A stretch of DNA of 51,716 nt from Palsa-506 sp963836355 (lineage in GTDB: Bacteria > Actinomycetota > Actinomycetes > Streptosporangiales > Streptosporangiaceae): contig CAWIJO010000003.1 of NCBI GenBank assembly GCA_963836355.1, positions 1 through 51,716 of the forward strand. The letters are read 5' to 3'. Under the pieces are notes generated by a model. It had not been told where the DNA came from, made no database searches, and was given only the letters and a program-made list of their open reading frames with translations. Positions 36,508-45,840 of the stretch are shown piece by piece; the stretch's first letter is position 1, and the number at the start of each line of letters is the position of its first letter. The position numbers were made by a program, and so were the translations under genes.

Positions 36508-38216
36508 TGCCCGCGACGGTGACAGATAGCCCGCTGGGCATCGCGTGCGTGTTCAGCGACGGCTCCGCCGCGACGTTCCGCATGGACGGGCTGCCCTGCC
36601 CGGTGCTGGCCCGCGATCTCCTGGACGGCCTCGCCGGCCTGATCCACCCGCACGGCACGGTGGACACCGCGGGCTCCGTCGGCCACTACGTCCAGTCGGT
36701 CCGGGACATGACCCGCAAGCTGGCCGCCGGGGGGTTCACCGGCGGGGCCGCGGACCTGCGCCGCCCGCTGGCGGCCGAGTACTGGCTCGCCGCCACCGGC
36801 CCCAGGGAAGCATGCACGCGCCGGATGCTGCAGGCGATCGCGGGCCAGCTCGACCCGCAGGTGGCCGAACTGGCCGCAGGACGCGCCTACAACCCCCAGC
36901 GCAATCACCGGGCGCTGCCTCCCTATCCGGAAGAAGACTGGGACCGGCTGGCGAGCATATGCCGCACGATCGCGGACGAGTCCTTCGCCGCTCACAGGCA
37001 GGCGCTCGATGACGCCGTCGGCGGGCAGCACCCGGCCTCCGGCGGCTGGACGCCGGCGAACCTGCGCTGGCTGCTGGCCAGGACCGGCCCGGTCCCGTCC
37101 GCGCAGTTCGGCGAGATGCTGGGCTGCACCCGCAGCGCGGTCCAGCAGCGGAGCGGCTTCACCGACGCCGTCAAGGACTTGTTCCCGTCCCAGGATGTCC
37201 TGATCGCCTACCGGCTGCTGTTCGGCGTTTACTCCGGCATCGTCCCCGACGGCATCGACGATCTGGTCACCAGCGACATCGACTGGACGGGGGACGCATC
37301 GGTCCTGCTGTCTTACGTCAAGGGCCGCACGGCCGGAGAGAGCCTGAACCTGCCGCGGCAGGCGGTCCGGCTTCTGGAGCAGTGGCTGTCCCACTCCGCC
37401 CTGCTGCGCAGCTTCGCCGACGAAGACAGCCAGCGGCGCCTCTGGCTGGGGATGAGCCGCCCGGGGCAGCATGTCATGGTCACGGGCAGCAGCGCACGAG
37501 CCTCGATCCAGCGGTGGGCGGCCCGTCACCACGTCACCGGCCAGGACGGGCGGCCGCTGAAGATCCACCGGGCACGGATCCGTACCACCTACCACGCCAT
37601 GCGGGACAAGAGCGCGTGGGCGGGACGAGGCCGGGTGACCATCGATCCCAACCACAGCCCGCAGGTCGAGGGCGACCATTACCTGAGCGCCGCAACGCCG
37701 GGCCAGCGCCAGGCCATGGAATCCATCGTCGAGGACGCCCAGCACGACCTGCTGCGCCGGGCCAGCCCGCCGGCCGTCCTGGACGATGAGGACGCCGCCG
37801 CGCTCACCCGCGGATACCCGGACCTGGTCGCCTCGCTTGGCCTGGACGACACGGTGATCGCCGAACTGGCCGGCGGGCAGCGGGACGTGTTCACCGCCGC
37901 CTGCGCCGACCAGCTGTCCGGGCTCCACGGCCCGGCCGGCAAGCCCTGCCCGGCCAGGCCCTGGGTCTGCCTGCTCTGCCCGCTGGCGGTGTTCGCCCCG
38001 CGGCACGCCGCGAGCCTGCTGCGGCTGAAGGCGTTCTTCTCCCGGCAGTGGCAGCAGATGCCCGCCGCCCAGTTCATGGCCGTCTTCGGCCCCTACTCCC
38101 AGCGGGTCAGCCAGGTCCTGGACCGCTTCGACCCCGCCCTGGTGACCAGCGCGGCCGCCAGCGTCAGCGATCACGACAGCGAGCTTCCCCTTCGGCCGGA
38201 GGAATCCACGCAATGA
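36507..38216 (+). CDS. Tn554 TnpB-like recombinase homologue, Arg-I missing
   Basis: A 569-residue protein in the second position of the Tn554-like operon. The catalytic region is recognisable (DLVTSDIDWTGDASVLLSYV, LPRQAVRLLEQWL, KIHRARIRTTYHAMRDK with an HxxR-like box, and GDHYLSAATPGQR with a possible Tyr). The Arg-I site reads YSGIVPDGIDDL, without the expected Arg. The C-terminus has Cys residues (PWVCLLCPLAVF). It may be a non-catalytic or specialised partner of the first protein. Start and stop overlap both neighbours. Confidence 0.8.
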   Translation: MPATVTDSPLGIACVFSDGSAATFRMDGLPCPVLARDLLDGLAGLIHPHGTVDTAGSVGHYVQSVRDMTRKLAAGGFTGGAADLRRPLAAEYWLAATGPREACTRRMLQAIAGQLDPQVAELAAGRAYNPQRNHRALPPYPEEDWDRLASICRTIADESFAAHRQALDDAVGGQHPASGGWTPANLRWLLARTGPVPSAQFGEMLGCTRSAVQQRSGFTDAVKDLFPSQDVLIAYRLLFGVYSGIVPDGIDDLVTSDIDWTGDASVLLSYVKGRTAGESLNLPRQAVRLLEQWLSHSALLRSFADEDSQRRLWLGMSRPGQHVMVTGSSARASIQRWAARHHVTGQDGRPLKIHRARIRTTYHAMRDKSAWAGRGRVTIDPNHSPQVEGDHYLSAATPGQRQAMESIVEDAQHDLLRRASPPAVLDDEDAAALTRGYPDLVASLGLDDTVIAELAGGQRDVFTAACADQLSGLHGPAGKPCPARPWVCLLCPLAVFAPRHAASLLRLKAFFSRQWQQMPAAQFMAVFGPYSQRVSQVLDRFDPALVTSAAASVSDHDSELPLRPEESTQ

Positions 38217-40400
38217 CAGCACCTTCCGTGCTCCCCGCTCCCGCCGCCCGGCCGCCGGCCTTCGCCGGAGCCGACATCTGCCGCGAGGCAGGATTCACCC
38301 TGCCCGAGGACGCGGCCCGGCTGATGTTCGACGATGACTCCTGGGACTTCACCGAGGTCGCCGGCCTGCCCGTCCAGATGCGGCTCTCGGCCCGTCGGCT
38401 CGACTTCACCGTCATCGCCGGCACCGGATGGCGGACGCTCGCCAAAGAGCTGATCTTCGCCTTGCTCTGCCCCCGCCACCCGGCGGTGGCGCCGCTGCCC
38501 CGCGCCTACCGCATGCCGCTGCACCTGAGCACGGCGAAGGGCCGGCTCGATGAGCTCGCGACGTGGTTCGGCTGGCTGGCCGGCAAGGGCATCGCAAGCC
38601 TGGCGGAAGTCGATGACGACTGCTGCCGGGAATACCTGGCGCACCGCCGCTACGTTCTCGACGGCAACGGCACCGTCGTCGGGGAACGCAGCCCCGCCAT
38701 CCGGCGCCGGGCCGCCCAGGTCGCGGTCGAACTGGTCAGCTACCGGGAGCTGTTCTCCGCCGACCGCGTCAGCCTCAGGCTGCGCCCCTGGTCCGGGGCC
38801 TCCGCGACGGCCGTCGCGGAGATGCCCTCCGGGAGGGCGGGCAACAAGACCCCGCCAGTGCACGACAGCCTGCTCCGGCCCCTGCTGGCCGCCGCTCTTC
38901 ACCTCGTCAGCGCTATCGGCCCGCACGTCCCGGGGCTGATCCGGGAAGTGGCAGAAGCCGACCGGCGCTGGTCCAGCAGCACTCCCGGCCTCTCCCACGC
39001 CGGGCGGGTCCCCGAAAAGGAGTTCTCGGCACTGCTCGATGACTACGAGCGCAACAGCCGGGCGCTCCCGCTGCTGCCGACCCACCACCTTCGGGACCGG
39101 CTGGAATCCGGCTGGTCTCCCGACGACCCGCTCGCCCCCGTCTCCCTCAGCCTGCTGGCACGGCAAGCCGGGTTCACCCAGTTTCCCCTCCGCTGGATCC
39201 CCGCCCTGCGGGACAGGATCGAGGCCGCCCTGAGCGTCGTCGGGACGGACAAGCCCTTCGCCCGGGGCGCCGCCCCCGCCGCCCGCGCTGACGCAGGCAC
39301 GGCGATTCCGTGGACGCTTCCGCTGGACCGGCTCGAAGCCACCGGGCTGGCCGGCATCGTCCGCACCGCGGCGATCATCACGCTGGCCGCGGTCTCCGGC
39401 ATGCGCTCGTCGGAGCTGATGGAACTGCGGGTCGGCTGCTGCCGCCCGCCCGAGAGCCACGGTCCCGGCCTGGTCCGCTACCGGCTGGCCGGCACGATCA
39501 TCAAAGGCCAGCCGCTCGGCGGGCTCGCCGACGAATGGGTCGTCATCGAACCCGCCTACCAGGCCGCCCTGCTTCTCGAGCAGCTTCACGGCAACCCTGA
39601 AGACGGCGTCCCGCTGCTGGGCCGGTTCGCTTTCGACGTCCGGTACGCATGGTTCCGGAACTGGGTCAACAGCCCCGCCGGGGAGCGTCACGGGCTCGCC
39701 CCGATACCCGATGGCCCTGTCACCCTCAGGGCGCTGCGCCGGACGCTATCGCTTGAGCTCGCCTACCGTCCCGGCGGCCTGCTCGCTGCGAAGCTGCACC
39801 TCAAGCACATCGCCGTCGCGACTACGGAGGGCTACGCTTCCCGCCCGGGCGGCGCGCAGGCCGAGCTGCTCGCCGAGGTCAACAAGCACGAGGCCGAACG
39901 GAACCTGGAACTGGCCTGGGCCGAGTTCCGGAACTACCAGCAGGGCATCATGCCCGCCGGACCCGGCGCCCGCGAGCTGACCGAGTTCTTCGCCCACGTC
40001 GACGGCAAGCTCGCCGCCGACGATCCCGGAGCGCCCAAAGTACAGGCCAGCGACCGCGACGTGCTCAACCTCATGACCAAGCGGGCAGGGACGCTGCACC
40101 TCGGGACCTCGAACTTCTGCTGGTTCGCAGAATCCGTCCCGGGCACTTTGCCTGAAGCTCGCCGGCACCCCGGACGGCGACAAGCCCCTCATCGGAATGT
40201 GCGACTCGGCCCGCTGCCCGCAGGCCACCCATCATCCCTGCCACCGGCCTGTCTGGGCCGAGCACGCCGAGAACACCAAGACGTTCCTCGGCCAGCTCGG
40301 CCCGACCCGGAAAACTGAAAGGAAGCGACTGCAGGCCGAGTACGACCGCGCTGCCCGGGTCCTGGCCCGAATCGACGAAGCCACGGGAGAAGCGGAATGA
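38213..40400 (+). pseudogene. Third recombinase of the Tn554-like element, late frameshift
   Basis: The ATG overlaps the upstream stop (ATGA). The product carries a long N-terminal region, Arg-I in LAAVSGMRSSELMELRVGCC, an RxLRRTLSLEL box and HLKHIAVATTEGYASRPGG with the Tyr, then a linker and a Cys-rich C-terminus. The frame is lost at a CCC run near 40137; one base less restores LCLKLAGTPDGDKPLIG, GMCDSARCPQATHHPCHRPV and a stop at 40398-40400 that overlaps the next gene. Repaired length is about 729 residues. The Cys/His cluster at the end should bind zinc. Catalytic motifs precede the shift, so a truncated form could retain activity. Confidence 0.82.
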
Positions 40401-40855
40401 GGCTCAGCAGGCAGCAGCTCGCCGGCAACGAGGCGAAGATCAGGGCGGCCATGGCCAGGATCCTGGACGGCGACATCCCGCCCGGCGGGAAATGCGACAT
40501 CAAGACCCTCGCCGGCACGGCCGGCGTCGATCGCACCGCCTTCTACGGCACTCGTCCCTACGCGCACCTGCGCACCGAGTTCGAGCAGCGCCTTGAGCAG
40601 CTCCGCAATGCAGGCGAACAGCCTGATCCCCGCGATGCCCAGGTCGCCCGCCTCAAAGACGAGATCACCCGGCTGAAAGAACGTCTCGCCCAGTCAGACG
40701 CCACGACCAGCGAACTCGCCGGCTTCCGCGACCAGGCTCTGGCCCGGCTCGCCGCCCAGCATCACGAGATCACCCGGCTGCGCCGGGAAGCCCACATGGC
40801 AGCCGGCATCCGCCGGCTGCCGGTCCCCGCCGCCAAGGAGCAGAACCCATCATGA
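40397..40855 (+). CDS. DUF6262-like accessory protein of the Tn554-like element
   Basis: A 152-residue protein. The N-terminal half has an HTH-like segment (DIKTLAGTAGVDRTAFYGTR) and the C-terminal half is coiled coil (DAQVARLKDEITRLKERLAQ). This is the pattern of DUF6262 proteins that follow Tn554-type recombinases and occupy the place of TnpC. It probably binds DNA and bridges recombinase subunits. It overlaps both neighbours by ATGA. Confidence 0.8.
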   Translation: MRLSRQQLAGNEAKIRAAMARILDGDIPPGGKCDIKTLAGTAGVDRTAFYGTRPYAHLRTEFEQRLEQLRNAGEQPDPRDAQVARLKDEITRLKERLAQSDATTSELAGFRDQALARLAAQHHEITRLRREAHMAAGIRRLPVPAAKEQNPS

Positions 40856-41256
40856 CCAGCATCCATCCCGCAGAATCCGGGCTGGCCAACGCCGTCCGCG
40901 CCGGCGCCGCCGGCCTCTACTCTCTCGAAGCAGCCTGCGATCTGGTCATCGGCGGCGGATGGCTGCACCGCGACGACTTCAGCTGTTTCGTCAGCACCGT
41001 CACCTCGATCACCGACGGCGTCACCGAGCTCGCCCACATCGACTGGCAGGCCGTCATCAGCAGCCACGATGCCGGGCTCCTTCCCTGCGGCAGCGGGCAG
41101 AACCGGATCCTGCGGCTGGCAGCCAGCATCGCTGCTGGCATCCCCGTCGACCTCAACGAAGCGCTCTGCGGACTCGACCACTCCAGCATCGCACTCGTCG
41201 TCCGCGCCGTCCGCCACGCGAACGGCCAGCGTCCCGCCGATTTCGGCGGCTCCTGA
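40852..41256 (+). CDS. Last gene of the Tn554-like element, function unknown
   Basis: A 134-residue protein starting within an ATGA overlap. It is mostly helical, with SLEAACDLVIGGGWLHRDDF, ISSHDAGLLPCGSGQNRILR and ALCGLDHSSIALVVRAVRHA. No catalytic motif, zinc site or transmembrane helix is visible, and I do not recognise the family. It may be a passenger or an accessory protein. About 140 nt of non-coding DNA follow before the RitB remainder, probably the right end of the element. Confidence 0.65.
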   Translation: MTSIHPAESGLANAVRAGAAGLYSLEAACDLVIGGGWLHRDDFSCFVSTVTSITDGVTELAHIDWQAVISSHDAGLLPCGSGQNRILRLAASIAAGIPVDLNEALCGLDHSSIALVVRAVRHANGQRPADFGGS

Positions 41257-41399
41257 CGATATGACGTGCATCACATGCAAGACCGGAAATCGCCACACGC
41301 TGCACCACGATCAGCGCGAAAGTCCCGCACTCGAACCGGCCAGGCAGAATCGCTACACGAATCCTCTGCACACGGCAAGTGCGGGAAGAAGCCATGACC

Positions 41400-41585
41400 T
41401 TCACGGTGGCGACCGTACTGGGCTGGTACCGCGATGGCGAGGACGTGCAGGCCCGGATGCCGGCCTTGTCGACCTACCTCGGTCACGTCGCCCCGGCCGC
41501 CACCTACTGGTACCTGACCGGCACGCCCGAACTGCTCACCCTGGCCGCAGCACGCCTGGAGGCCGCGGCCGGCGGCGCGCCGTGA
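41400..41585 (+). pseudogene. RitB of the outer RIT, 3' part
   Basis: The frame reads TFTVATVLGWYRDGEDVQAR, then STYLGHVAPAATYWYLTGTP, with the GH motif and nucleophilic Tyr of RitB, and matches the inner RitB C-terminus (LLAWYNDGGDVQARLPLLST). It continues exactly the RIHDVRH codons found at 34911-34931. An upstream in-frame ATG could start a short product but would not make a recombinase. The stop overlaps RitC GTG (GTGA). Confidence 0.85.
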
Positions 41586-41622
41586 CCGCCCTCGCCCCGA
41601 TCCTGCAGGCGTTCTTCACCGA
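41582..41622 (+). pseudogene. RitC of the outer RIT, first fragment
   Basis: GTG start inside GTGA, then TALAPILQAFFT, matching the start of the inner RitC (TLLAPTLQAYFTD). The inner RIT interrupts it after the hexamer CACCGA. The gene resumes at 45039. Confidence 0.85.
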
Positions 41623-41707
41623 TTATCCCGAGGCCGTCGTTATCCCGATGCCTGCAGGGAGCGGCTGCGCGGTGCGGGTGACGGCTTCCGCCTGATCGGG
41701 ATAATTC
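41617..41707. repeat. Left terminal inverted repeat of the inner RIT
   Basis: This 91-bp repeat starts with the target hexamer CACCGA, then arm TTATCCCGA (41623-41631), 8 nt, arm TTATCCCGA (41640-41648), then inward arm TCGGGATAA (41696-41704). It is inverted at 44922-45012 with only two mismatches (89 of 91). Confidence 0.9.
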
Positions 41708-41783
41708 GCGCTGTGACGGTTCTGGGCGGGGCCGCATGTCGCGAGCGACGCTGAACTCCTCATCACACACCGAGGAGTTGATC

Positions 41784-43010
41784 ATGCACAGCACATCACC
41801 TGTTGTTGTCCCGGGGCCGTTGGCACCGTTCGCGGCCGGGTTCGATGCAGAGCTGGCGCGGCTGGGGTACACGCCGGATTCGGCCTACGGGCAGCTGAGG
41901 CTGGCGGCCGAGCTGAGCGCCTGGCTCGCCGGCACTGGGATCGGCCTGTCAGAGGTGACGGCGGAGACGCTCGAGGTGTTCCTGGCCGGGCGCCGCGCCG
42001 GCGGGCGCTCCCGCGGACGCACCGGCCGGGCGCTCGCCCCGCTTGTGGATTACCTGCGCGGGCTCGCCGTGGTCCCGCCGGGAGTGGAGGCGGTGGCGAC
42101 GGGGCCGGCGGACCAGCTGCTGGCACGTTACCGCAGCTATCTGATCAGTGAGCGGGGTCTGCAGGAGCGGACCTGCCGTGGCTACGCGCAGCTGGTTCGC
42201 CCGTTCCTGGCCGCCCGCGTCATCGCCGGCATCCTTGACCTCCAGGGCGTGACGTCGGCTGACGTCACCGGCTTCCTCGTGCAGGTGAGCCGCGTCAGCC
42301 CGGCCAGGACCTGCCGGGCCACGGCGACGGCGCTCCGGTCGCTGCTGCGCTTCCTGCACCTCGATGGCCAGATCCAGGCCACGTTGCTGGCCGCGATCCC
42401 GCCGGTGGCCAACTGGAAGCTGGCCGGCCTGCCGCGCGGGCTGGAACCGGCGCAGGTGCGGGCGCTGCTGGCCAGCTGCGACACCGATAGCGCCATCGGC
42501 GCGCGCGACCATGCGATCCTCGTCTTGCTGGCGCGGCTGGGACTGCGCGCCGCCGAGGTGAGCGGGCTGCTGCTGGACGACATCCGGTGGCGTTCAGGAC
42601 AGATCGTCATCCGCGGCAAGGGCCACCGTCGTGACACCCTCCCGCTGCCGCCCGATGCCGGCGATGCCCTCGCCGGCTACCTGCAGGCAGCCCGGCCGCG
42701 CAACGCGGTGGACCGGCACCTGTTCATCCGCGCCAAGGCACCGCTGACGGGCCTGACCAGCACCGGCATCACGGTGATCGTGGCCGCGGCCGGACAGCGC
42801 GCGGGCGTGGAATCGGCGACACCGCACCGGCTGCGTCACTCGGTGGCGACCAGCATCCTGCGGGCCGGCGCCGGCCTGGGCGAGGTCGGCCAGCTGCTTC
42901 GTCATGTCTCGCCGATGACCACGGCACTGTATGCAAAAACTGATCTCCAGGCTTTGCGCCCGCTGGCCCGCCCGTGGCCGGCGGCCCCGGCCGGCGGTGC
43001 GGCGCCATGA
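41784..43010 (+). CDS. RitA tyrosine recombinase of the inner RIT
   Basis: About 408 residues. The start is set at ATG 41784 because GAGGAG stands 6 nt upstream; the frame is open to 41736 without a better site. Motifs: LARYRSYLISERGLQERTCR (core-binding), LLARLGLRAAEVSGLLLDDI (Arg-I), TPHRLRHSVATSIL (HxxR), LLRHVSPMTTALYAKTDLQA (Tyr; RH in place of GH). The gene is intact and probably active. It overlaps RitB by ATGA. It is the first of the three recombinases that define RIT elements, believed to act together on the arm arrays at both ends. Confidence 0.92.
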   Translation: MHSTSPVVVPGPLAPFAAGFDAELARLGYTPDSAYGQLRLAAELSAWLAGTGIGLSEVTAETLEVFLAGRRAGGRSRGRTGRALAPLVDYLRGLAVVPPGVEAVATGPADQLLARYRSYLISERGLQERTCRGYAQLVRPFLAARVIAGILDLQGVTSADVTGFLVQVSRVSPARTCRATATALRSLLRFLHLDGQIQATLLAAIPPVANWKLAGLPRGLEPAQVRALLASCDTDSAIGARDHAILVLLARLGLRAAEVSGLLLDDIRWRSGQIVIRGKGHRRDTLPLPPDAGDALAGYLQAARPRNAVDRHLFIRAKAPLTGLTSTGITVIVAAAGQRAGVESATPHRLRHSVATSILRAGAGLGEVGQLLRHVSPMTTALYAKTDLQALRPLARPWPAAPAGGAAP

Positions 43011-43937
43011 CGGCGCTGCGCCGGCAGCTGGCCGGCTACCTCATTCTCCGCCGCGGCATGGGCCACCAGCTGAGCGGCGCCGAGTACCTGCTCACCCAGT
43101 TCGTCGGCTACCTGGACGGGCACGATGCCGCCACAGTCACCCTCGAGCATGCCCTGGCCTGGGTGACTCTCCCGGCCCCTGCGTCGGCAGGCTATCTGAG
43201 CCAGCGGATGTCGGTGGTCCGCGGATTTGCCACCTACCTGCACAGTCTCAGCGCCGGCCATCAGAATCCCGCCGCCGGGCTTGTTCCCCTCCGGGAGGAC
43301 CCGCCGGGCGGTGCCCTACCTGTATTCCAGCGACGACCTCGCCGCGCTGATGGCCGCCACCGCCGGGCTGCGTTTCCCGCTGCGACGGGCGACCTACCGG
43401 ACGCTCATCGCCTTGCTGGCGGTCAGCGGCCTGCGGATCAGCGAAGCGATCCGCCTTGACGACGCCGACGTCGACCACGCCGGCGACCTGCTGCAGGTGC
43501 GGGACTCCAAGTTCGGCAAGAGCCGGCTGGTTCCGCTGCATCCCAGCACCGCCGGCGCGCTCGCCGGCTATCAGCGCAGCCGCGACCAGTGGCACCCGGT
43601 GCCGCACGATCCCGCGCTGTTCATCTCCCCGGCCGGCACGCGGCTGCGCTACCGCAACGTCTTGCACACCTTCACCATCTTGGTGGCCGCGGCTGAGCTG
43701 CCGTCCCGGCCGGGCAGGTGCCACCCGCGGATCCATGATCTCCGGCATTCGCTGGCAGTCACGACCCTTCTGGCCTGGTACAACGACGGCGGTGATGTGC
43801 AGGCGCGGCTGCCGCTGCTGTCCACCTTCCTGGGACACGCCGACCCGGCCAGCACCTACTGGTACCTGTCAGCATCCCCCGAGCTCATGGCAGCTGCCGG
43901 GGCGCGACTCGACGGCTATCTGGCAGGCCGGTCATGA
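43007..43937 (+). pseudogene. RitB tyrosine recombinase of the inner RIT, one frameshift
   Basis: It begins GYLILRRGMGHQLSGAEYLL in one frame, which changes by one base between 43278 and 43295 (a TTCCCC run). It then continues with VPYLYSSDDLAALMAATAGL, VSGLRISEAIRLDDADVD (Arg-I), HPRIHDLRHSLAVTTLL (HxxR) and FLGHADPASTYWYLSASPEL (GH and Tyr). Everything else is preserved and the stop overlaps RitC (ATGA). Repaired length is about 309 residues. With a second lesion-free gene on each side, a sequencing error here is quite possible. Confidence 0.85.
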
Positions 43938-44923
43938 CATTGCTCGCGCCGACGCTGCAGGCCTATTTCACTGATCGCCTCCTCCGGCAACGGCAAGCCA
44001 GCCCGCACACCATCACCGCCTACCGGCGAGCATGGCGGCTGCTGGTTATCTACGCCGCCAAGCAGACCGGCAAGGCCCCGTCCACCCTGGACATCGCTGA
44101 CCTGGACGCCGCGCTGATCGCCGGCTTCCTCGACCACCTCGAAGCCGTCCGCCACAACACGGTGCGGACTCGTAACGCCCGGCTCGCCGCAATTCACTCT
44201 CTGTTCGCCTACGCCGCGCTGGAACATCCCGAGCACGCCAGCGACATCGCCCGCGTGCTGGCCATCCCGGCTAAGAAGTTCGACAGCACGCTGATCACGC
44301 ACCTGACCGAGCCGGAGATCACCGCACTACTCGCCGCACCCGACCCGGGCACCTGGACCGGCCGACGCGACCACGCGCTGCTGCTGGTCGCCGTCACCAC
44401 CGGCCTGCGGGCCTCCGAACTGACCGGCCTGGCCTGCAGCGACGTGCACCTCGGGGTCGCCGCGCACGTGGCATGCCACGGCAAGGGCCGGAAAGACAGA
44501 GTCACTCCGCTGACCGGCGACACCACCGCAGTCCTGGCCACCTGGATGACCGAACGCGACGGAGGCCCCGGCGATCCGCTTTTTTGCACTCGCCGCGGCA
44601 CCGCACTGAGCCTGGACGCGATCGAAGCCCGCGTCGCCCAGCACGCCGCCAAAGCGGCACGCACCTGCCCGTCGCTGGCCGCCAAGACCACCACCCCGCA
44701 TGTGCTGCGGCACAGCACAGCCATGCGGCTCCTGCACGCCGGCATCGATACCTCTGTCATTGCCCTATGGCTCGGCCACGAATCGATCCAGACAACCCTG
44801 ATCTATCTTCGGGCCGATCTTGAACTGAAGCAGCAGGCGCTCGACCGCACCACTCCGCCTGGCGGCAGACCCGGCCACTATCAGCCACCCGACAAGCTCC
44901 TCGCGTTCCTCGACAGCCTGTGA
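43934..44923 (+). CDS. RitC tyrosine recombinase of the inner RIT
   Basis: A 329-residue protein, intact. Motifs: RQASPHTITAYRRAWRLLVI, VTTGLRASELTGLACSDVHL (Arg-I), HGKGRKDRVTPL, TPHVLRHSTAMRLLHAG (HxxR), LWLGHESIQTTLIYLRADLE (GH and nucleophilic Tyr) and the C-terminal KLLAFLDSL. The stop codon (44921-44923) lies at the first bases of the right terminal repeat, so the gene fills the element up to its end. The same C-terminal motif in the disrupted outer copy identifies that gene as RitC too. Confidence 0.92.
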   Translation: MTLLAPTLQAYFTDRLLRQRQASPHTITAYRRAWRLLVIYAAKQTGKAPSTLDIADLDAALIAGFLDHLEAVRHNTVRTRNARLAAIHSLFAYAALEHPEHASDIARVLAIPAKKFDSTLITHLTEPEITALLAAPDPGTWTGRRDHALLLVAVTTGLRASELTGLACSDVHLGVAAHVACHGKGRKDRVTPLTGDTTAVLATWMTERDGGPGDPLFCTRRGTALSLDAIEARVAQHAAKAARTCPSLAAKTTTPHVLRHSTAMRLLHAGIDTSVIALWLGHESIQTTLIYLRADLELKQQALDRTTPPGGRPGHYQPPDKLLAFLDSL

Positions 44924-45012
44924 ATTATCCCGATCAGGCGGAAGCCGTCACCCGCACTGCGCAGCCGTTCCCTGCAGGCATCGGGATAACGACGGCCTCG
45001 GGATAATCGGTG
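44922..45012. repeat. Right terminal inverted repeat of the inner RIT
   Basis: Inverted copy of 41617-41707, 89 of 91 positions. Inward arm TTATCCCGA at 44925-44933; outward arms TCGGGATAA at 44981-44989 and 44998-45006, separated by 8 nt; then TCGGTG. Confidence 0.9.
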
Positions 45013-45038
45013 TTATTCCGAACTCGGAATAACACCGA
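45007..45038. repeat. Coupling-type palindrome at the right end of the inner RIT
   Basis: Hexamer TCGGTG, 20-bp palindrome TTATTCCGAACTCGGAATAA (45013-45032), hexamer CACCGA. The whole 32 bp is a perfect inverted repeat except for the two central bases. The palindrome arms differ from the element arms by one base (TTATTCCGA versus TTATCCCGA). Confidence 0.9.
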
Positions 45039-45840
45039 GCGGCTGATCGCCCAGCGCCAGGCCAGCGGCCACACCATGGCCTCATACCGGGACACCTTCC
45101 GGCTGCTGCTGGGCTTCGCCCAGCACCGCACCGGCACTGCACCCTGCGACCTGCGCCTGGACGACCTGGACGCCGGGCTCGTCGGAGCCTTCCTGGAGCA
45201 CCTGCAAGGCGGCCGGCACAACGGCGCGCGCACCCGCAACGCGCGGCTGGCCGCGATCCACTCGCTGTTCCGCTACGCCGCCCTGCGCCACCCCGAGCAC
45301 GCGGCCCTGATTCAGCGCGTCCTGGCCATCCCGGCCGCCCGCTTCGACAAGGCCGAGGTGTCGTTCCTGACATACGGGGAGGCCGAGGCGCTGCTCGCCG
45401 CCCCAGACCTGGCCCGCTGGATCGGCCGCCGCGACCACGCCCTGCTGGCGGTAGCCATCCAGACCGGGCTGCGGGTCTCCGAGCTCACCGGCTGCGCCGC
45501 GCAGACGTCGCAGCTCGGCGCCGGCCCCCACGTCCGCGTGCACGGCAAGGGCCGCAAAGAACGCGTCATCCCGCTCACCACCCAGAGCGGCGCGAGCTGC
45601 GGGCCTGGCTGAAAGAGCGTGGCGGCGGACGGCGGCGAGCCGCTGTTTCCTCCCGGCCGCGGCACGGCGCTCAGCCGCGACGCGGTCGGGCCTGCTCGTC
45701 GCCAAACACGCCGAACCGTGCACGACGAGCTGCCCTCACTTCCGCTAAACACGTGTCGCCTCATGTTCTCCGCCACACCGCGGCCATGACATTGCTGCGA
45801 CGCCGGGGACGACGTCACAGTGATCGCGCTATGGCTCGGC
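45039..45840 (+). pseudogene. RitC of the outer RIT, central fragment
   Basis: It resumes with ERLIAQRQASGHTMASYRDT, then AIQTGLRVSELTGCAAQTSQ (Arg-I), HGKGRKERVIPL. Frames shift near 45600, 45690 and 45810. HVLRHTAAMTLL (HxxR) and VTVIALWLG are found in different frames. The coding sequence stops at LWLG (about 45840), where the group II intron starts. It is clearly dead because of several independent shifts. Confidence 0.85.

Larger units (their letters stand above)
34932..41399 (+). mobile_element. Tn554-like five-gene recombinase element inserted in RitB
   Basis: The element lies between RitB codons for RIHDVRH (to 34931) and TFTVATVLGWYRDG (from 41400). It contains three large recombinase-type genes, a DUF6262-like gene and one unknown gene, all overlapping stop to start (TGATG, ATGA, ATGA, ATGA). 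This is the layout of Tn554-family transposons (TnpA, TnpB, TnpC plus accessory). No terminal inverted repeats or clear duplications are seen, consistent with tyrosine-recombinase transposition. Confidence 0.75.
41623..45032 (+). mobile_element. Inner RIT element, complete, with 6-bp target duplication
   Basis: The body from arm to arm is 41623-45006 (3384 bp), with RitA, RitB and RitC in overlapping order. Target hexamer CACCGA stands at 41617-41622 and again at 45033-45038. Between the right arm and the second CACCGA lie the inverted hexamer TCGGTG (45007-45012) and the 20-bp block 45013-45032. Joining the flanks at one CACCGA restores the outer RitC codons (FFTERLIA). Confidence 0.88.
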
